Assembly: GCA_964019425.1 (NCBI GenBank)
Contig: OZ025813.1
Span: 62,001-126,000, forward strand
DNA from: Flectonema sp. DT1601
Lineage: Eukaryota; Euglenozoa; Diplonemea; Diplonemida; Diplonemidae
Reading direction: 5' to 3'
DNA length: 64,000 nucleotides
How positions within the stretch are numbered: position 1 is the stretch's first letter; every line of letters starts with the position of its first letter. The position numbers and the translations under genes are program-made. This document shows positions 32,829 through 43,459 of the stretch, piece by piece. A model generated the notes under the pieces. The model was not told where the DNA came from. It worked only from the letters and a program-made list of their open reading frames with translations, and searched no databases.

Positions 32829-34156
32829 GGCTCGCTTCGCTCGCAAAGTTAATTATTTTTTGTGAAAGTAATTGTCCTTCCATGCTTTGCACCTGTCGAA
32901 ATAATAAAACTTAAAAACTACACACGCACCAATAACAAGCGATTACACTAGAACGCGCGATTGCAAGAACACCCTGGTTCAAGGTGGCTCGCTGCGGCGG
33001 GGTAACTGAAGTCCGTTTTCGTTGGACTCAGCTCCACCACGGGGTGGAACTTTGATACGATACGAAAAGATTTATCTGGGAAGAATACTGCAGGTCTTTG
33101 CACAAAAAAATAAAAATACTGTCACCATGGGGTGGAGGGGTGATGAGGGTGGGCTTCGAAAACGTGAGTGTGAGAGAACGAAGTGATCGAGCTGTATAAA
33201 GAATTTCTTTTGAAAAATAGAAGGCTAAAGAATATATAAAAAATGTCTGTTGTTTTGTTTATTTTTCCAACTTCGGAATCATACACTTTTCTGTCTGATT
33301 CCTTTGATTATTTCTTTCCGGTGCTAAGCTTGGTAGAGAAAATTACCTGATTGAATTCTAGGTAATTGTCCTTCCACGCTTTGCACCTGTCGAAATAATA
33401 AAACTTAAAAACTACACACGCACCAAAAACAAGTGATTACACTAGAACGCGCGATTGCAAGAACACCCAGGTTCAAGGTGGCTCGCTGCGGCGGGGTAAC
33501 TGAAGTCCGTTTTCGTTGGACTCAGCTCCACCACCCCTGCGCATGTTGAAAAAGTTCCCCAACGCCTGTTTAACCTTCCCCTTGGTCGAATGAGAAACAG
33601 TCTCCCTTGAAGGAATGTCAGCAGGATTGTACTTCGTACTAACCCATCCAAGGGTGTAGGAACATTTCAAAAGAAAAAGAAAATCAATGCAAACACTTGT
33701 TCAAAACGAATGACTTAACAGACATCTTTTTCGAAAACGTGAGTGTGAGAGAAAGAAGTGATCGAGCTGTATAAAGAATTTCTTTTGAAAAATAGAAGGC
33801 TAAAGAATATACAAAAAAATGTCTGTTGTTTTGTTCATTTGTCCAACTTCGGAATCATACACTTTTCTGTCTGATTCCTTTGATTATTTCTTTCCGGTGC
33901 TAAGCTTGGTGGAAAATTACCTGATTGAATTCTAGGTAATTGTCTTTCCATGCTTTGCACCTGTCGAAATAATAAAACTTAAAAATTACACACACCAAAA
34001 ACAAGCGATTACGCTAGAATGAATTAGGATTTTTTGGGTTCCAAGGAAATTGGGGGCTTGGGATTTTTTAATTTATAACCTAACCGTCGTTTTCGTGCTA
34101 GCATATTAATACATTCAGAAAAATAAAACAATAACTTTGCGCGAGCGAAGCGAGCC
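32829..34156. mobile_element. Retroelement fossil with repeated end sequences, bounded by inverted repeats
   Basis: The patch is framed by inverted repeats at 32829-32850 and 34133-34156, with the core GGCTCGCTTCGCTCGC and its complement. Inside, one sequence block of about 170 bases recurs at 32868-33040, 33362-33534 and, partly, 33936-34016. A second block of about 180-200 bases recurs at 33155-33330 and 33730-33911 and runs directly into the first. On the minus strand 33473-33670 encodes a fragment (WVSTKYNPADIPSR) typical of the RNase H end of retrotransposon polyproteins. LTR or DIRS-like order is not resolved. It is a broken remnant, and the high similarity of its repeat copies suggests fairly recent activity. 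Confidence 0.6.
33473..33670 (-). mobile_element. RNase H-end fragment of a retrotransposon polyprotein
   Basis: A piece of about 65 residues carries the NPADIPSR signature found at the C-terminal end of retroelement RNase H regions. It lies between two copies of the patch's internal repeats. It is a fossil only. Confidence 0.6.
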
Positions 34157-34358
34157 GGGGTATGTCTAGTTTTTACATTATTACCAGTATTGGGGATTCA
34201 TTGGATTCAAAGGAAATTAGTGGGTACTGAGGGCACGTACATTGCAGAGATAAGTTTGACAAACCCGTTAAAATAATTTCAAATGTAACAACAGTGGATC
34301 TCCAATACTGGTGACACTACTAAGACCGGAAAGGTCAAGAGAGGTGATTTCTGAACAA
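34157..34358. other. Spacer and out-of-frame tail of the LRR repeat array
   Basis: DNA clearly homologous to the 75-base LRR unit continues past the annotated LRR stop to about 34287. It therefore belongs historically to the LRR coding sequence. Confidence 0.7.
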
Positions 34359-37300
34359 TTAAACAAAAAAATGATCTCCAATGCTGGTGACACTACTAAG
34401 ACCTTTCAGGTTAAGAGAAGTGATTTCTGAACAATTACGCAAGAAATCATTTCCAATACTGGTGACACTACTAAGACCTTTCACGTCAAGAGAAGTGATT
34501 TCTGAACACTCATACAAGAAATAATTTCCAATACTGGTGACACTACTAAGACCTGAAAGGTCAAGAGAAGTGATTTCTGAACAATTACACAAGAAATCAT
34601 TTCCAATACTGGTGACACTACTAAGACCTTTCACGTCAAGAGAAGTGATTTCTGAACACTCATACAAGAAATAATTTCCAATACTGGTGACACTACTAAG
34701 ACCTGAAAGGTCAAGAGAAGAGATTTCTGAACAATTACGCAGGAAATCATTTCCAATACTGGTGACACTACTAAGACCGGAAAGGTCAAGAGAAGTGATT
34801 TTTGAACAATTACGCAAGAAATCATTTCCAATACTGGTGACACTACTAAGAACTTTCAGGTTAAGAGAAGTGATTTCTGAACACACATACAAGAAATCAT
34901 TTCCAATACTTGTGACACTACTAAGACCGGAAAGGTCAAGAGAAGTGATTTTTGAACAATTACGCAAGAATTCATCTCCAATACTGGTGACACTACTAAG
35001 ACCGGAAAGGTCAAGAGAAGTGATTTTTGAACAATTACGCAAGAAATCATCTCCAATACTGGTGACACTACTAAGACCTGAAAGGTCAAGAGAAGAGATT
35101 TCTGAACAATTACGCAGGAAATCATTTCCAATACTGGTGACACTACTAAGACCGGAAAGGTCAAGAGAAGTGATTTTTGAACAATTACGCAAGAAATCAT
35201 TTCCAATACTGGTGACACTACTAAGAACTTTCAGGTTAAGAGAAGTGATTTCTGAACAATTACGCAAGAAATCATCTCCAATACTGGTGACACTACTAAG
35301 ACCGGAAAGGTCAAGAGAAGAGATTTCTGAACAATTACGCAAGAATTCATCTCCAATACTGGTGACACTACTAAGACCGGAAAGGTCAAGAGAAGTGATT
35401 TTTGAACAATTACGCAAGAAATCATCTCCAATACTGGTGATGACACTACTAAGACCGGAAAGGTCAAGAGAAGTGATTTTTGAACAATTACGCAAGAAAT
35501 CATCTCCAATACTGGTGACACTACTAAGACCGGAAAGGTCAAGAGAAGTGATTTTTGAACAATAACACAAGAAGTCATTTCCAATACTGGTGACACTACT
35601 AAGACCGGAAAGGTCAAGAGAAGTGATTTTTGAACAACTACGCAAGAAATCATTTCCAATACTGGTGATGACACTACTAAGAACTTTCAGGTTAAGAGAA
35701 GTGATTTCTGAACACACATACAAGAAATCATTTCCAATACTGGTGACACTACTAAGACCTGAAAGGTCAAGAGAAGAGATTTCTGAACAATTATACAAGA
35801 AATCATCTCCAATACTGGTGACACTACTAAGACCGGAAAGGTCAAGAGAAGTGATTTTTGAACAATTACGCAAGAAATCATTTCCAATACTGGTGACACT
35901 ACTAAGACCGGAAAGGTCAAGAGAAGTGATTTTTGAACAATAACACAAGAAGTCATTTCCAATACTGGTGACACTACTAAGACCGGAAAGGTCAAGAGAA
36001 GTGATTTTTGAACAACTACGCAAGAAATCATTTCCAATACTGGTGATGACACTACTAAGAACTTTCAGGTTAAGAGAAGTGATTTCTGAACACACATACA
36101 AGAAATCATTTCCAATACTGGTGACACTACTAAGACCTGAAAGGTCAAGAGAAGAGATTTCTGAACAATTATACAAGAAATCATCTCCAATACTGGTGAC
36201 ACTACTAAGACCGGAAAGGTCAAGAGAAGTGATTTTTGAACAATTACGCAAGAAATCATCTCCAATACTGGTGACACTACTAAGACCGGAAAGGTCAAGA
36301 GAAGAGATTTCTGAACAATTACGCAAGAATTCATCTCCAATACTGGTGACACTACTAAGACCGGAAAGGTCAAGAGAAGTGATTTTTGAACAATTACGCA
36401 AGAAATCATTTCCAATACTTGTGACACTACTAAGACCGGAAAGGTCAAGAGAAGTGATTTTTGAACAATTACGCAAGAAATTATATTCAATACTGGTGAT
36501 GACACTACTAAGACCGGAAAGGTCAAGAGAAGTGATTTTTGAACAACTACGCAAGAAATCATTTCCAATACTGGTGATGACACTACTAAGAACTTTCAGG
36601 TTAAGAGAAGTGATTTCTGAACACACATACAAGAAATCATTTCCAATACTGGTGACACTACTAAGACCTGAAAGGTCAAGAGAAGAGATTTCTGAACAAT
36701 TATACAAGAAATCATCTCCAATACTGGTGACACTACTAAGACCGGAAAGGTCAAGAGAAGTGATTTTTGAACAATTACGCAAGAAATCATCTCCAATACT
36801 GGTGACACTACTAAGACCGGAAAGGTCAAGAGAAGTGATTTTTGAACAACTACGCAAGAAATCATTTCCAATACTGGTGATGACACTACTAAGAACTTTC
36901 AGGTTAAGAGAAGTGATTTCTGAACACACATACAAGAAATCATTTCCAATACTGGTGACACTACTAAGACCTGAAAGGTCAAGAGAAGAGATTTCTGAAC
37001 AATTATACAAGAAATCATCTCCAATACTGGTGACACTACTAAGACCGGAAAGGTCAAGAGAAGTGATTTTTGAACAATTACGCAAGAAATCATTTCCAAT
37101 ACTGGTGACACTACTAAGACCGGAAAGGTCAAGAGAAGTGATTTTTGAACAATAACACAAGAAGTCATTTCCAATACTGGTGACACTACTAAGACCGGAA
37201 AGGTCAAGAGAAGTGATTTTTGAACAACTACGCAAGAAATCATTTCCAATACTGGTGATGACACTACTAAGAACTTTCAGGTTAAGAGAAGTGATTTCTG

Positions 37301-37770
37301 AACACACATACAAGAAATCATTTCCAATACTGGTGACACTACTAAGACCTGAAAGGTCAAGAGAAGAGATTTCTGAACAATTATACAAGAAATCATCTCC
37401 AATACTGGTGACACTACTAAGACCGGAAAGGTCAAGAGAAGTGATTTTTGAACAATTACGCAAGAAATCATTTCCAATACTGGTGACACTACTAAGACCG
37501 GAAAGGTCAAGAGAAGTGATTTTTGAACAATAACACAAGAAGTCATTTCCAATACTGGTGACACTACTAAGACCGGAAAGGTCAAGAGAAGTGATTTTTG
37601 AACAATTACACAAGAAGTGATTTCCAATACTGGTGACACTACTAAGACCGGAAAGGTCAAGAGAAGTGATTTTTGAACAATTACGCAAGAAATCATTTCC
37701 AATACTGGTGACACTACTAAGAACTTTCAGGTTAAGAGAAGTGATTTCTGAACACTCATACAAGAAGCCA
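34287..37770 (-). repeat. Tandem array of 75-base LRR-coding units
   Basis: About 45 units of 75 bases (some 78) lie head to tail. Each encodes a 25-residue repeat like SSVTSIGNDFLRNCSKITS plus LDLSGL. A higher-order block of five units (about 378 bases) recurs almost unchanged, for example starting near 35561, 35940 and 37150. This points to recent expansion or homogenisation. Confidence 0.92.
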
Positions 37771-38225
37771 TCTCCAATAGCAGTAACCTGTGAGATGACC
37801 GTGCTATTGCAATTTGAATGGCGGAAGGAAATCCGTTTGGCATCTAAAGGAAGCAACCCCTCGTCAATAGTGAGGCAACCATCCACCGAGAATGTGGGAG
37901 TGTCCAGACATAAATCTTCCGTAATGTGGTCTCTGATCCAAAGAAGCAGCTTCTCCCTTTTCCTATCATCAACAAACCAGCATTTACCGAAGATCCGAAC
38001 CAGCTTCTCCCATATTTCCAACTCGCTGTTTGCACCCACTCCATGATCTGCTAGCCGATCACTGTCGCAAAGGGCATCACCAGCGAACGACAGTTCAACT
38101 TCCTCCAGATCGACATCCCACTCGCCAGCCGCTGCCGTCAACACGTCGCTCACAACAGAATCAGCACCAACTGTGACTGACACCGCAGGGAATCCTAAAT
38201 CCGGACACGTCACGAAAACTTGCAT
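34359..38225 (-). CDS. Ubiquitin-like/LRR repeat protein (BspA- or GALA-like repeats)
   Basis: The 1288-residue product begins with a ubiquitin-like fold (residues ~1-73, MQVFVTCPDLGFPAVSVTV to GVGANSELEI). A linker domain of ~75 residues follows, then about 45 leucine-rich repeats of 25 residues with a fixed Cys in each (CSKITSLDLSGL). No signal peptide or membrane anchor is visible. Repeats of this kind mediate binding, and with a ubiquitin-like head an adaptor role is conceivable but unproven. A TTTTTTCTTTCAG acceptor lies upstream of the ATG. The stop at 34359 follows a run of seven T (coding sense). With six, the frame would continue through one more repeat unit and end near 34275, so the last residues (HFFV) may be a frameshift product or a sequencing error. 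Confidence 0.85.
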   Translation of the reverse strand: MQVFVTCPDLGFPAVSVTVGADSVVSDVLTAAAGEWDVDLEEVELSFAGDALCDSDRLADHGVGANSELEIWEKLVRIFGKCWFVDDRKREKLLLWIRDHITEDLCLDTPTFSVDGCLTIDEGLLPLDAKRISFRHSNCNSTVISQVTAIGDGFLYECSEITSLNLKVLSSVTSIGNDFLRNCSKITSLDLSGLSSVTSIGNHFLCNCSKITSLDLSGLSSVTSIGNDFLCYCSKITSLDLSGLSSVTSIGNDFLRNCSKITSLDLSGLSSVTSIGDDFLYNCSEISSLDLSGLSSVTSIGNDFLYVCSEITSLNLKVLSSVITSIGNDFLRSCSKITSLDLSGLSSVTSIGNDFLCYCSKITSLDLSGLSSVTSIGNDFLRNCSKITSLDLSGLSSVTSIGDDFLYNCSEISSLDLSGLSSVTSIGNDFLYVCSEITSLNLKVLSSVITSIGNDFLRSCSKITSLDLSGLSSVTSIGDDFLRNCSKITSLDLSGLSSVTSIGDDFLYNCSEISSLDLSGLSSVTSIGNDFLYVCSEITSLNLKVLSSVITSIGNDFLRSCSKITSLDLSGLSSVITSIEYNFLRNCSKITSLDLSGLSSVTSIGNDFLRNCSKITSLDLSGLSSVTSIGDEFLRNCSEISSLDLSGLSSVTSIGDDFLRNCSKITSLDLSGLSSVTSIGDDFLYNCSEISSLDLSGLSSVTSIGNDFLYVCSEITSLNLKVLSSVITSIGNDFLRSCSKITSLDLSGLSSVTSIGNDFLCYCSKITSLDLSGLSSVTSIGNDFLRNCSKITSLDLSGLSSVTSIGDDFLYNCSEISSLDLSGLSSVTSIGNDFLYVCSEITSLNLKVLSSVITSIGNDFLRSCSKITSLDLSGLSSVTSIGNDFLCYCSKITSLDLSGLSSVTSIGDDFLRNCSKITSLDLSGLSSVITSIGDDFLRNCSKITSLDLSGLSSVTSIGDEFLRNCSEISSLDLSGLSSVTSIGDDFLRNCSEITSLNLKVLSSVTSIGNDFLRNCSKITSLDLSGLSSVTSIGNDFLRNCSEISSLDLSGLSSVTSIGDDFLRNCSKITSLDLSGLSSVTSIGDEFLRNCSKITSLDLSGLSSVTSIGNDFLYVCSEITSLNLKVLSSVTSIGNDFLRNCSKITSLDLSGLSSVTSIGNDFLRNCSEISSLDLSGLSSVTSIGNYFLYECSEITSLDVKGLSSVTSIGNDFLCNCSEITSLDLSGLSSVTSIGNYFLYECSEITSLDVKGLSSVTSIGNDFLRNCSEITSLNLKGLSSVTSIGDHFFV

Positions 38226-39584
38226 TGTTGTTATTTTTGCTTTTTTTTTAGTAATCTACTGAAAGAAAAAAAGATTTACTAATCTTGCTGAAGTGTTCCA
38301 AATGGCGGCAACAATCGTAAAGTAATAAGAAAAAGCTGAAAAGCAGCTTCCATTCCTGAACAGTGCAACATATTCTGTGGTTGTAATTTCCTATAAAATA
38401 CTATTACTGCTCTACTCTGTTTGTTAACACTTCCTTCTTTGAACAGCTACGGATATTAACTTCCCAAGGATAAGAACTAACAAAAGCAACAATAACAACC
38501 AAAGCCTTGTTATGAGGAACTGTTACGGAAACATATCGCACGTGGCCACTAATTATGGTTTTTGTGACCCCTTTTAACTTTAAACAATAAAAAAAACATC
38601 AATCGATCCCCAAAATAATAATAGTATATTGATCCAATGAAAAAGTATTAAAAATTAGTATCGATAAATAATCCCATATGTGCTGTCGAATATAGGGATT
38701 CGGGGGCCACGTACTACAGGTTGAGCGCCCGATGCCCTGTAGCCCGTTACAGCTTAAAATAGTATTCCTTCACACTTTAAAGGTAAATAAATATTAAAGG
38801 AAAATTAAAAAAAGAAAACTATTTTTGCAAAAATAATTTGACACCTGTGAGAAAAAACTAGTTTTGAAAAAAAAAAAAAAAAACTGCAAGATTCACGGTA
38901 ACTTAAAAAAAAAGCATGCTGGAAACTTTCACACCTTTTTTTTTTTTTTATCTCACCTTATTGCATGGGAGCAGAAAAGGCAAATGAAATTACACCTCGA
39001 AGTCCGCTGAATTTTTTTTTATTAATGAACAAAATACATTCAAGAATGGAAATCAGTAAAATAAAGCAATTGCGCTACTGTTGCGGATCTGCTGTAAAGA
39101 GACCGCATACATAACCAGCTGCGAGCAACAGGGAATGTGGATAAACTGCTGGGATAATAATAAAGTAAAATAAAAGGAAGCAATAATGATCAACAAGTTT
39201 AGTAAACCATCGAATCAAAACATGAGAGAAAAAAGTGAGAATTAACTCAAAAAAAATGACTGTTTTCAAGGAAACCCTGATATTGTCAAATGTATTTTTC
39301 GAAAACAGAAATAAAAGGGACGAGAGAGAAAGCAATAGCAAAATCAAGCCTCAAGCTAATCAAATAAACGGAAGAAGAGGACTGGATGTTGTAGTAAGGC
39401 TACAATTGTGCAGGATTGAATCCCAAACATTCTAAGAAGGAAGAAAGGGAGTGAGAACGGCACCCTGCTGGTCACAAACTCAGGTTTCAAACCTCTCAGG
39501 CTGCTGTCAAGTCTCTGAAAGCAGTCAGGAACTCATCTAAAATATTAATTTCAATGGTGTTTTTGTGTAAATTATGTTTTTTTA
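38226..39584. other. 1.36-kb intergenic spacer
   Basis: AT-rich DNA with A/T homopolymers. A 90-codon minus-strand frame at 39075-39347 is hydrophobic and reads low-complexity DNA. No gene was supported. Confidence 0.5.
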
Positions 39585-39971
39585 TTATTTCAAACATCGC
39601 GGAAGATCTAAACTAGGATTAGAGCCATTAATCTGATGTCGTCTAGCGAGAGGAAGAAGTCTACAAGGCATCTTTGAAAGAAGATGTTTATTAGATGAAG
39701 TCAAGTTGGGTTGTTTTGGTTTACAAGCAATTCCTAAACCAACTCCAAGACTTCCATCTTGATGTGATTTGTTCCCGTTTTGTGATCCAACATTCGCATG
39801 TTTCATCTTAGGAAGTCTTACTCTTGCTCCATTATGTGTTGCTCCGAATCCCTGTAATCTGTAAGGTACATTCCCCTGTCTCTTTGATACATCTGTTTGC
39901 ATGTTGGAAGGCTTGTGTTTTAGTAAGCCGTTGAATACTTTCCTTTTTTTAAACGCACGCTGTGCTGCCAT
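39585..39971 (-). CDS. Small basic protein of unknown function, 128 residues
   Basis: The sequence begins MAAQRAFKKRKVFNGLLKHK and is Lys/Arg/Asn/Gln-rich throughout, with HNGARVRLPKMKHAN and a Leu/Pro-rich end. No family was recognised. It lacks a signal or membrane segment and could be nucleolar, ribosome-associated or mitochondrial. A CACAAAACAG acceptor ends nine bases before the ATG, as in neighbouring genes, and the orientation fits the array. Confidence 0.55.
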   Translation of the reverse strand: MAAQRAFKKRKVFNGLLKHKPSNMQTDVSKRQGNVPYRLQGFGATHNGARVRLPKMKHANVGSQNGNKSHQDGSLGVGLGIACKPKQPNLTSSNKHLLSKMPCRLLPLARRHQINGSNPSLDLPRCLK

Positions 39972-40171
39972 GTGGACTTCCTGTTTTGTGTATTTTATTA
40001 ATCGAGAAAGTTAAAGCAACCCATGACACAGACAGTACTAAATGTTGAGTCATTTTTCAAACTCACAGAAATACAAAAGAGGTTTAGCTGGTAGTACTAA
40101 ACAGCAAGAAGGATCAAAAAAGAAACATAATTATTAGCACAGAATCAACAGATGTGTCAGGCAGAGATGAA
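39972..40171. other. Short intergenic spacer
   Basis: AT-rich DNA with the acceptor of the 128-residue gene. Nothing else was seen. Confidence 0.4.
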
Positions 40172-40504
40172 ATGACGAATGGGATGGAGTTATGTCCGTC
40201 CACGCCAGAAAACATTGAATGCTTGGAGTTCGAATTGGCAGCGGACGTAACAAATATGTTGCAATGGAGGGAAATATTGGCACAAGGTGATGCCGATAAA
40301 TTAATATCGAAGCTCGATAATAAGTATTGGGCAGCACACAGCGGAAAGCTAGAAACAAGGGAGGTGTGTGAATTAAAACATGCATTCGGTGTAGTAAGAG
40401 ACAACATTCAAGCGATGGGACATCGACGGATTGGGTGGAGTCAAAGCGAACATTCAGGAGAGAAAACTATCGTCACGGAATCAATTCTTACTCACCACAT
40501 TTAA
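40172..40504 (+). CDS. Possible plus-strand gene, 110 residues
   Basis: The frame from the ATG at 40172 gives an acidic, protein-like sequence with ENIECLEFELAADVTNMLQW and KLDNKYWAAHSGKLETREVC. No family was recognised. It opposes the direction of the array and converges on the gene at 40558-40884. The frame stays open somewhat upstream without an ATG. It may be an exon, a decayed element or chance. Confidence 0.3.
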   Translation: MTNGMELCPSTPENIECLEFELAADVTNMLQWREILAQGDADKLISKLDNKYWAAHSGKLETREVCELKHAFGVVRDNIQAMGHRRIGWSQSEHSGEKTIVTESILTHHI

Positions 40505-40557
40505 CATTTGAAGAAGAAAACTTCACGACTCACTTTGAGTGAATATTTATTTATTAA

Positions 40558-40884
40558 TCAATTCCATACCTTGTGTAGTAACTTCTCAGCTGGTGGAGGA
40601 ATTCTTCCCAACCAAGGGATGTATTCATTAAAAGAGTTTTCAGAATGGTTTGTTGAGAGCTGATGATCACTCGGTGGGGTGATTTGCTTTTCAGAATCTG
40701 AAACAGGTCGCAGGTGGTGCAATTCTCCAATCCCTGCCGCCATTTTGAAAACATCAATCCTCGCAGAATCAGCTACAGGTCTATTTAACCAAATACTTGA
40801 GTAACCAACAGCTGGTCTACTCTCTTCATTTTGTAAATCCTCATCGACCTCTCTTAGAATACAATCATCCTGTGACTCATCCAT
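40558..40884 (-). CDS. Small acidic protein of unknown function, 108 residues
   Basis: It starts MDESQDDCILREVDEDLQN and contains GYSSIWLNRPVADSARIDV and a Pro-rich end. No domain was recognised. An acceptor-like CAATCAG lies about 22 bases upstream. The last codons read AAG-GTATGG, which matches the donor used elsewhere, so the true C-terminus may be spliced to a short exon below 40558. Confidence 0.5.
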   Translation of the reverse strand: MDESQDDCILREVDEDLQNEESRPAVGYSSIWLNRPVADSARIDVFKMAAGIGELHHLRPVSDSEKQITPPSDHQLSTNHSENSFNEYIPWLGRIPPPAEKLLHKVWN

Positions 40885-43066
40885 CCAACATCTTAATCAA
40901 AAGAACTGATTGACAGTACTATTCTTGACTACTGAGAGAGGAATTATAAAATATTAAATTACTTTACTTTTTGTAAATAAGACTACCTTCTCCAACTACC
41001 GTCATCATCATATCATTTCTGACTCAAATAAATGCTGAAAATTTCTACAACAACAACTACACAATCGGGTTACCCAAATGAGGGCAGAATAACGGGTTTC
41101 AATTCTTTTTATTGCTTCTTCTATTTCTTTTTTTTTTTTTTTTTTCGTTCATTTCAATCGCGTGCTCTGTAATCTTTCTTTTGAAAGTCGCAAAGGGAAG
41201 AAAAGGGAAAAAAGAAAAACAGAACCGAAAATACACAACACAGGACCGATTGCAGCACCACCTGCGAATCGATGAGAGAAGCGCAAGTCATGGGAAGGAT
41301 AACTTGCGAACTCTTTTTCAATTTGCTGGATGCGCAATAAACAGTCTACAAGCAGTAGCAACGCGTCGAAAAAAGTTGACTCCTGGAAGCAAAATTACTC
41401 GAAAGAAGCCTCACCAATATCGCTGCGATACAAACTGACACAAAAAATAATTATAATAATTTAGGAGATTGGGGGGGAGGGACCTAATTAAAAAAAAACA
41501 ACAACTTGTATTTACATCGCTTTTATGAAACGATAGCGGCAACTCCGCTGGGTAAGTCTTCGCTAGCACGACTGTCAGCTTAGAATCTTATCCTTTTTTT
41601 TATCTTTTTTCTCAATATGAGAACTAACAACGATGATTATAACCCAGAGACTTCAATTGGTATTCCACGCGACCTATTAATTTAAGAATTCGTGTTGGCC
41701 AACTGTTGAATGCAACAAAAAAAAACTTTCGTTTGTGAAAACCAATAAAAGCAGTTCCGGTTAGAATTACATCATCGTCGTCTTTTTTTTATTTTTATTT
41801 TTTCAATGTACTCTTTTTACAGAGCACTTGATGTGTTGTTTTGTTTGTGTGACTTCGGTATTAATTCCTGCAATGTTTTTGCCAAGTATCTTTCCTGACC
41901 TGAAGTCAAAACTAATGAACACAAAAAAAAAAGGAATGAAGACACGATTCCGAAGAAGCAATTAAGCGATGGGAAGGATGAGGGCTTTGAATGAGGAATG
42001 GATAGAAAAAAGAAAGAAAAATCGGGAGTGCTGATGCCGGGAAGATGAAAACGAAGTATATAGTTGCTACAAGTGATGTAACATAAACAACTAAACAAAA
42101 GGACAATGTCGGTCAATTAGAGTAACAGGGTGAGAATGTATTGTTGTTGGATTTTCGAAGTGGAAACGTAACGAAAATCAAACGAACAAAAAATACATTC
42201 ATTTTCGTACCTACATTGAGACCAAGACTCTTGTAGCAAAACCTCAGAATTATTTTTTCAAATAAAAGTGAAATGCCACTAAACAACACAACAAAATGAG
42301 TACCATTTTCGAAATCAGAAGTTAACTAACATTCGATAACAGAAGAATGGATTCATAAGTGTAATCTTCTTAATTAGGTGCGGAGAGGAAAAACCAAATT
42401 CATTAGATGAAAACCAATAGAAGTTTTGTTTCTCGTTGTATTCTATTTTTCTTTCTTCTTTTTTTTCTTTCCTCAGTCGCGTTCTCTTAACAAAAAAAAT
42501 ATTAATCTGGCTACACTAAAACCTATCAGAAGATACCGAAGTGTGTGAAAAAGGCTACTAAAACATGCCTACAAAAAGCTGTGTTAAAGATTATGTTTTT
42601 TTTTTATCATTTCCCTTTTACACGTGTGAGATACTTAGTTATTAATTCTTTTCTCATTCCGATAGACAGCCTGCCTTGATAACCGAAAAAAAAAAGGAAA
42701 AAAAACAATAATAACGAAGAATAAACAAAAGTGAACCAAACAACATATAAATTGTTAAAACCAAAATTAATTATTTGATTCGACTGATAATAATTGTTCG
42801 GTTTCACAATACTGTTCTTCGTGGCATACAAGATTAGTCCTTCTTAACAGACTTCGTAATTACCACCGCTAGCACGCAATGCATAAATCAAATTATCTGA
42901 GGAAGGGAAAAGGAAAGAAAAAAACAACAACAACACGAAGTCCGACTGTCCAACATTTGTATCAGTCGCATCGCGTCTTTCTTCAAAGAGAGGCAGCGGG
43001 TATAAAATAATTACACAGAGAGGCAGAACAAAAGAAATGGTGAGTTGAGAGGTGTGAATTTTCTCG

Positions 43067-43094
43067 TTTTTTTTTTTTTTTTTTTTTTTTTTTT
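43067..43094 (+). repeat. Poly-T run (28)
   Basis: Uninterrupted T run in the 4.8-kb gene-free stretch. Confidence 0.95.
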
Positions 43095-43435
43095 CCAGAA
43101 GAACTTCCAGAAGCTGCATAATGACAATGCACACAAGAAATGGAGGATAGGGTGAATTACGTACAGTTCGCAGTGGCATTTGTTTGCATAAAACGGCCCG
43201 ATACAGAGATGGGTGTCAGGAAATGACAGGTATCGCTGTGGGGAACATCTCACTCCACAAAAACTCTTCCTGGGATCGGATTGTGTGCAGCGCAAGATTT
43301 GCGAGAAAACATCTTCGGTATTCTCAAAGCAAATCGCACTATCATTTTCTTTTTTTTTTTTTTACTTCTTTTTTTCCTTTTTTTTTTGCATTATTGTCTG
43401 TACATACAGCCAGGAGATTAACCTAGATAATCAAT

Positions 43436-43459
43436 AAAAAAAAAAAAAAAAAAAAAAAA
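43436..43459 (+). repeat. Poly-A run (about 24)
   Basis: Uninterrupted A run in the gene-free stretch. Confidence 0.9.

Noticed and set aside
34687-38046. Long antisense frames opposite the LRR gene, up to 395 codons
   Set aside because: They stay open only because the 75-base unit is a multiple of three and repeats the same stop-free antisense reading. They are shadows.
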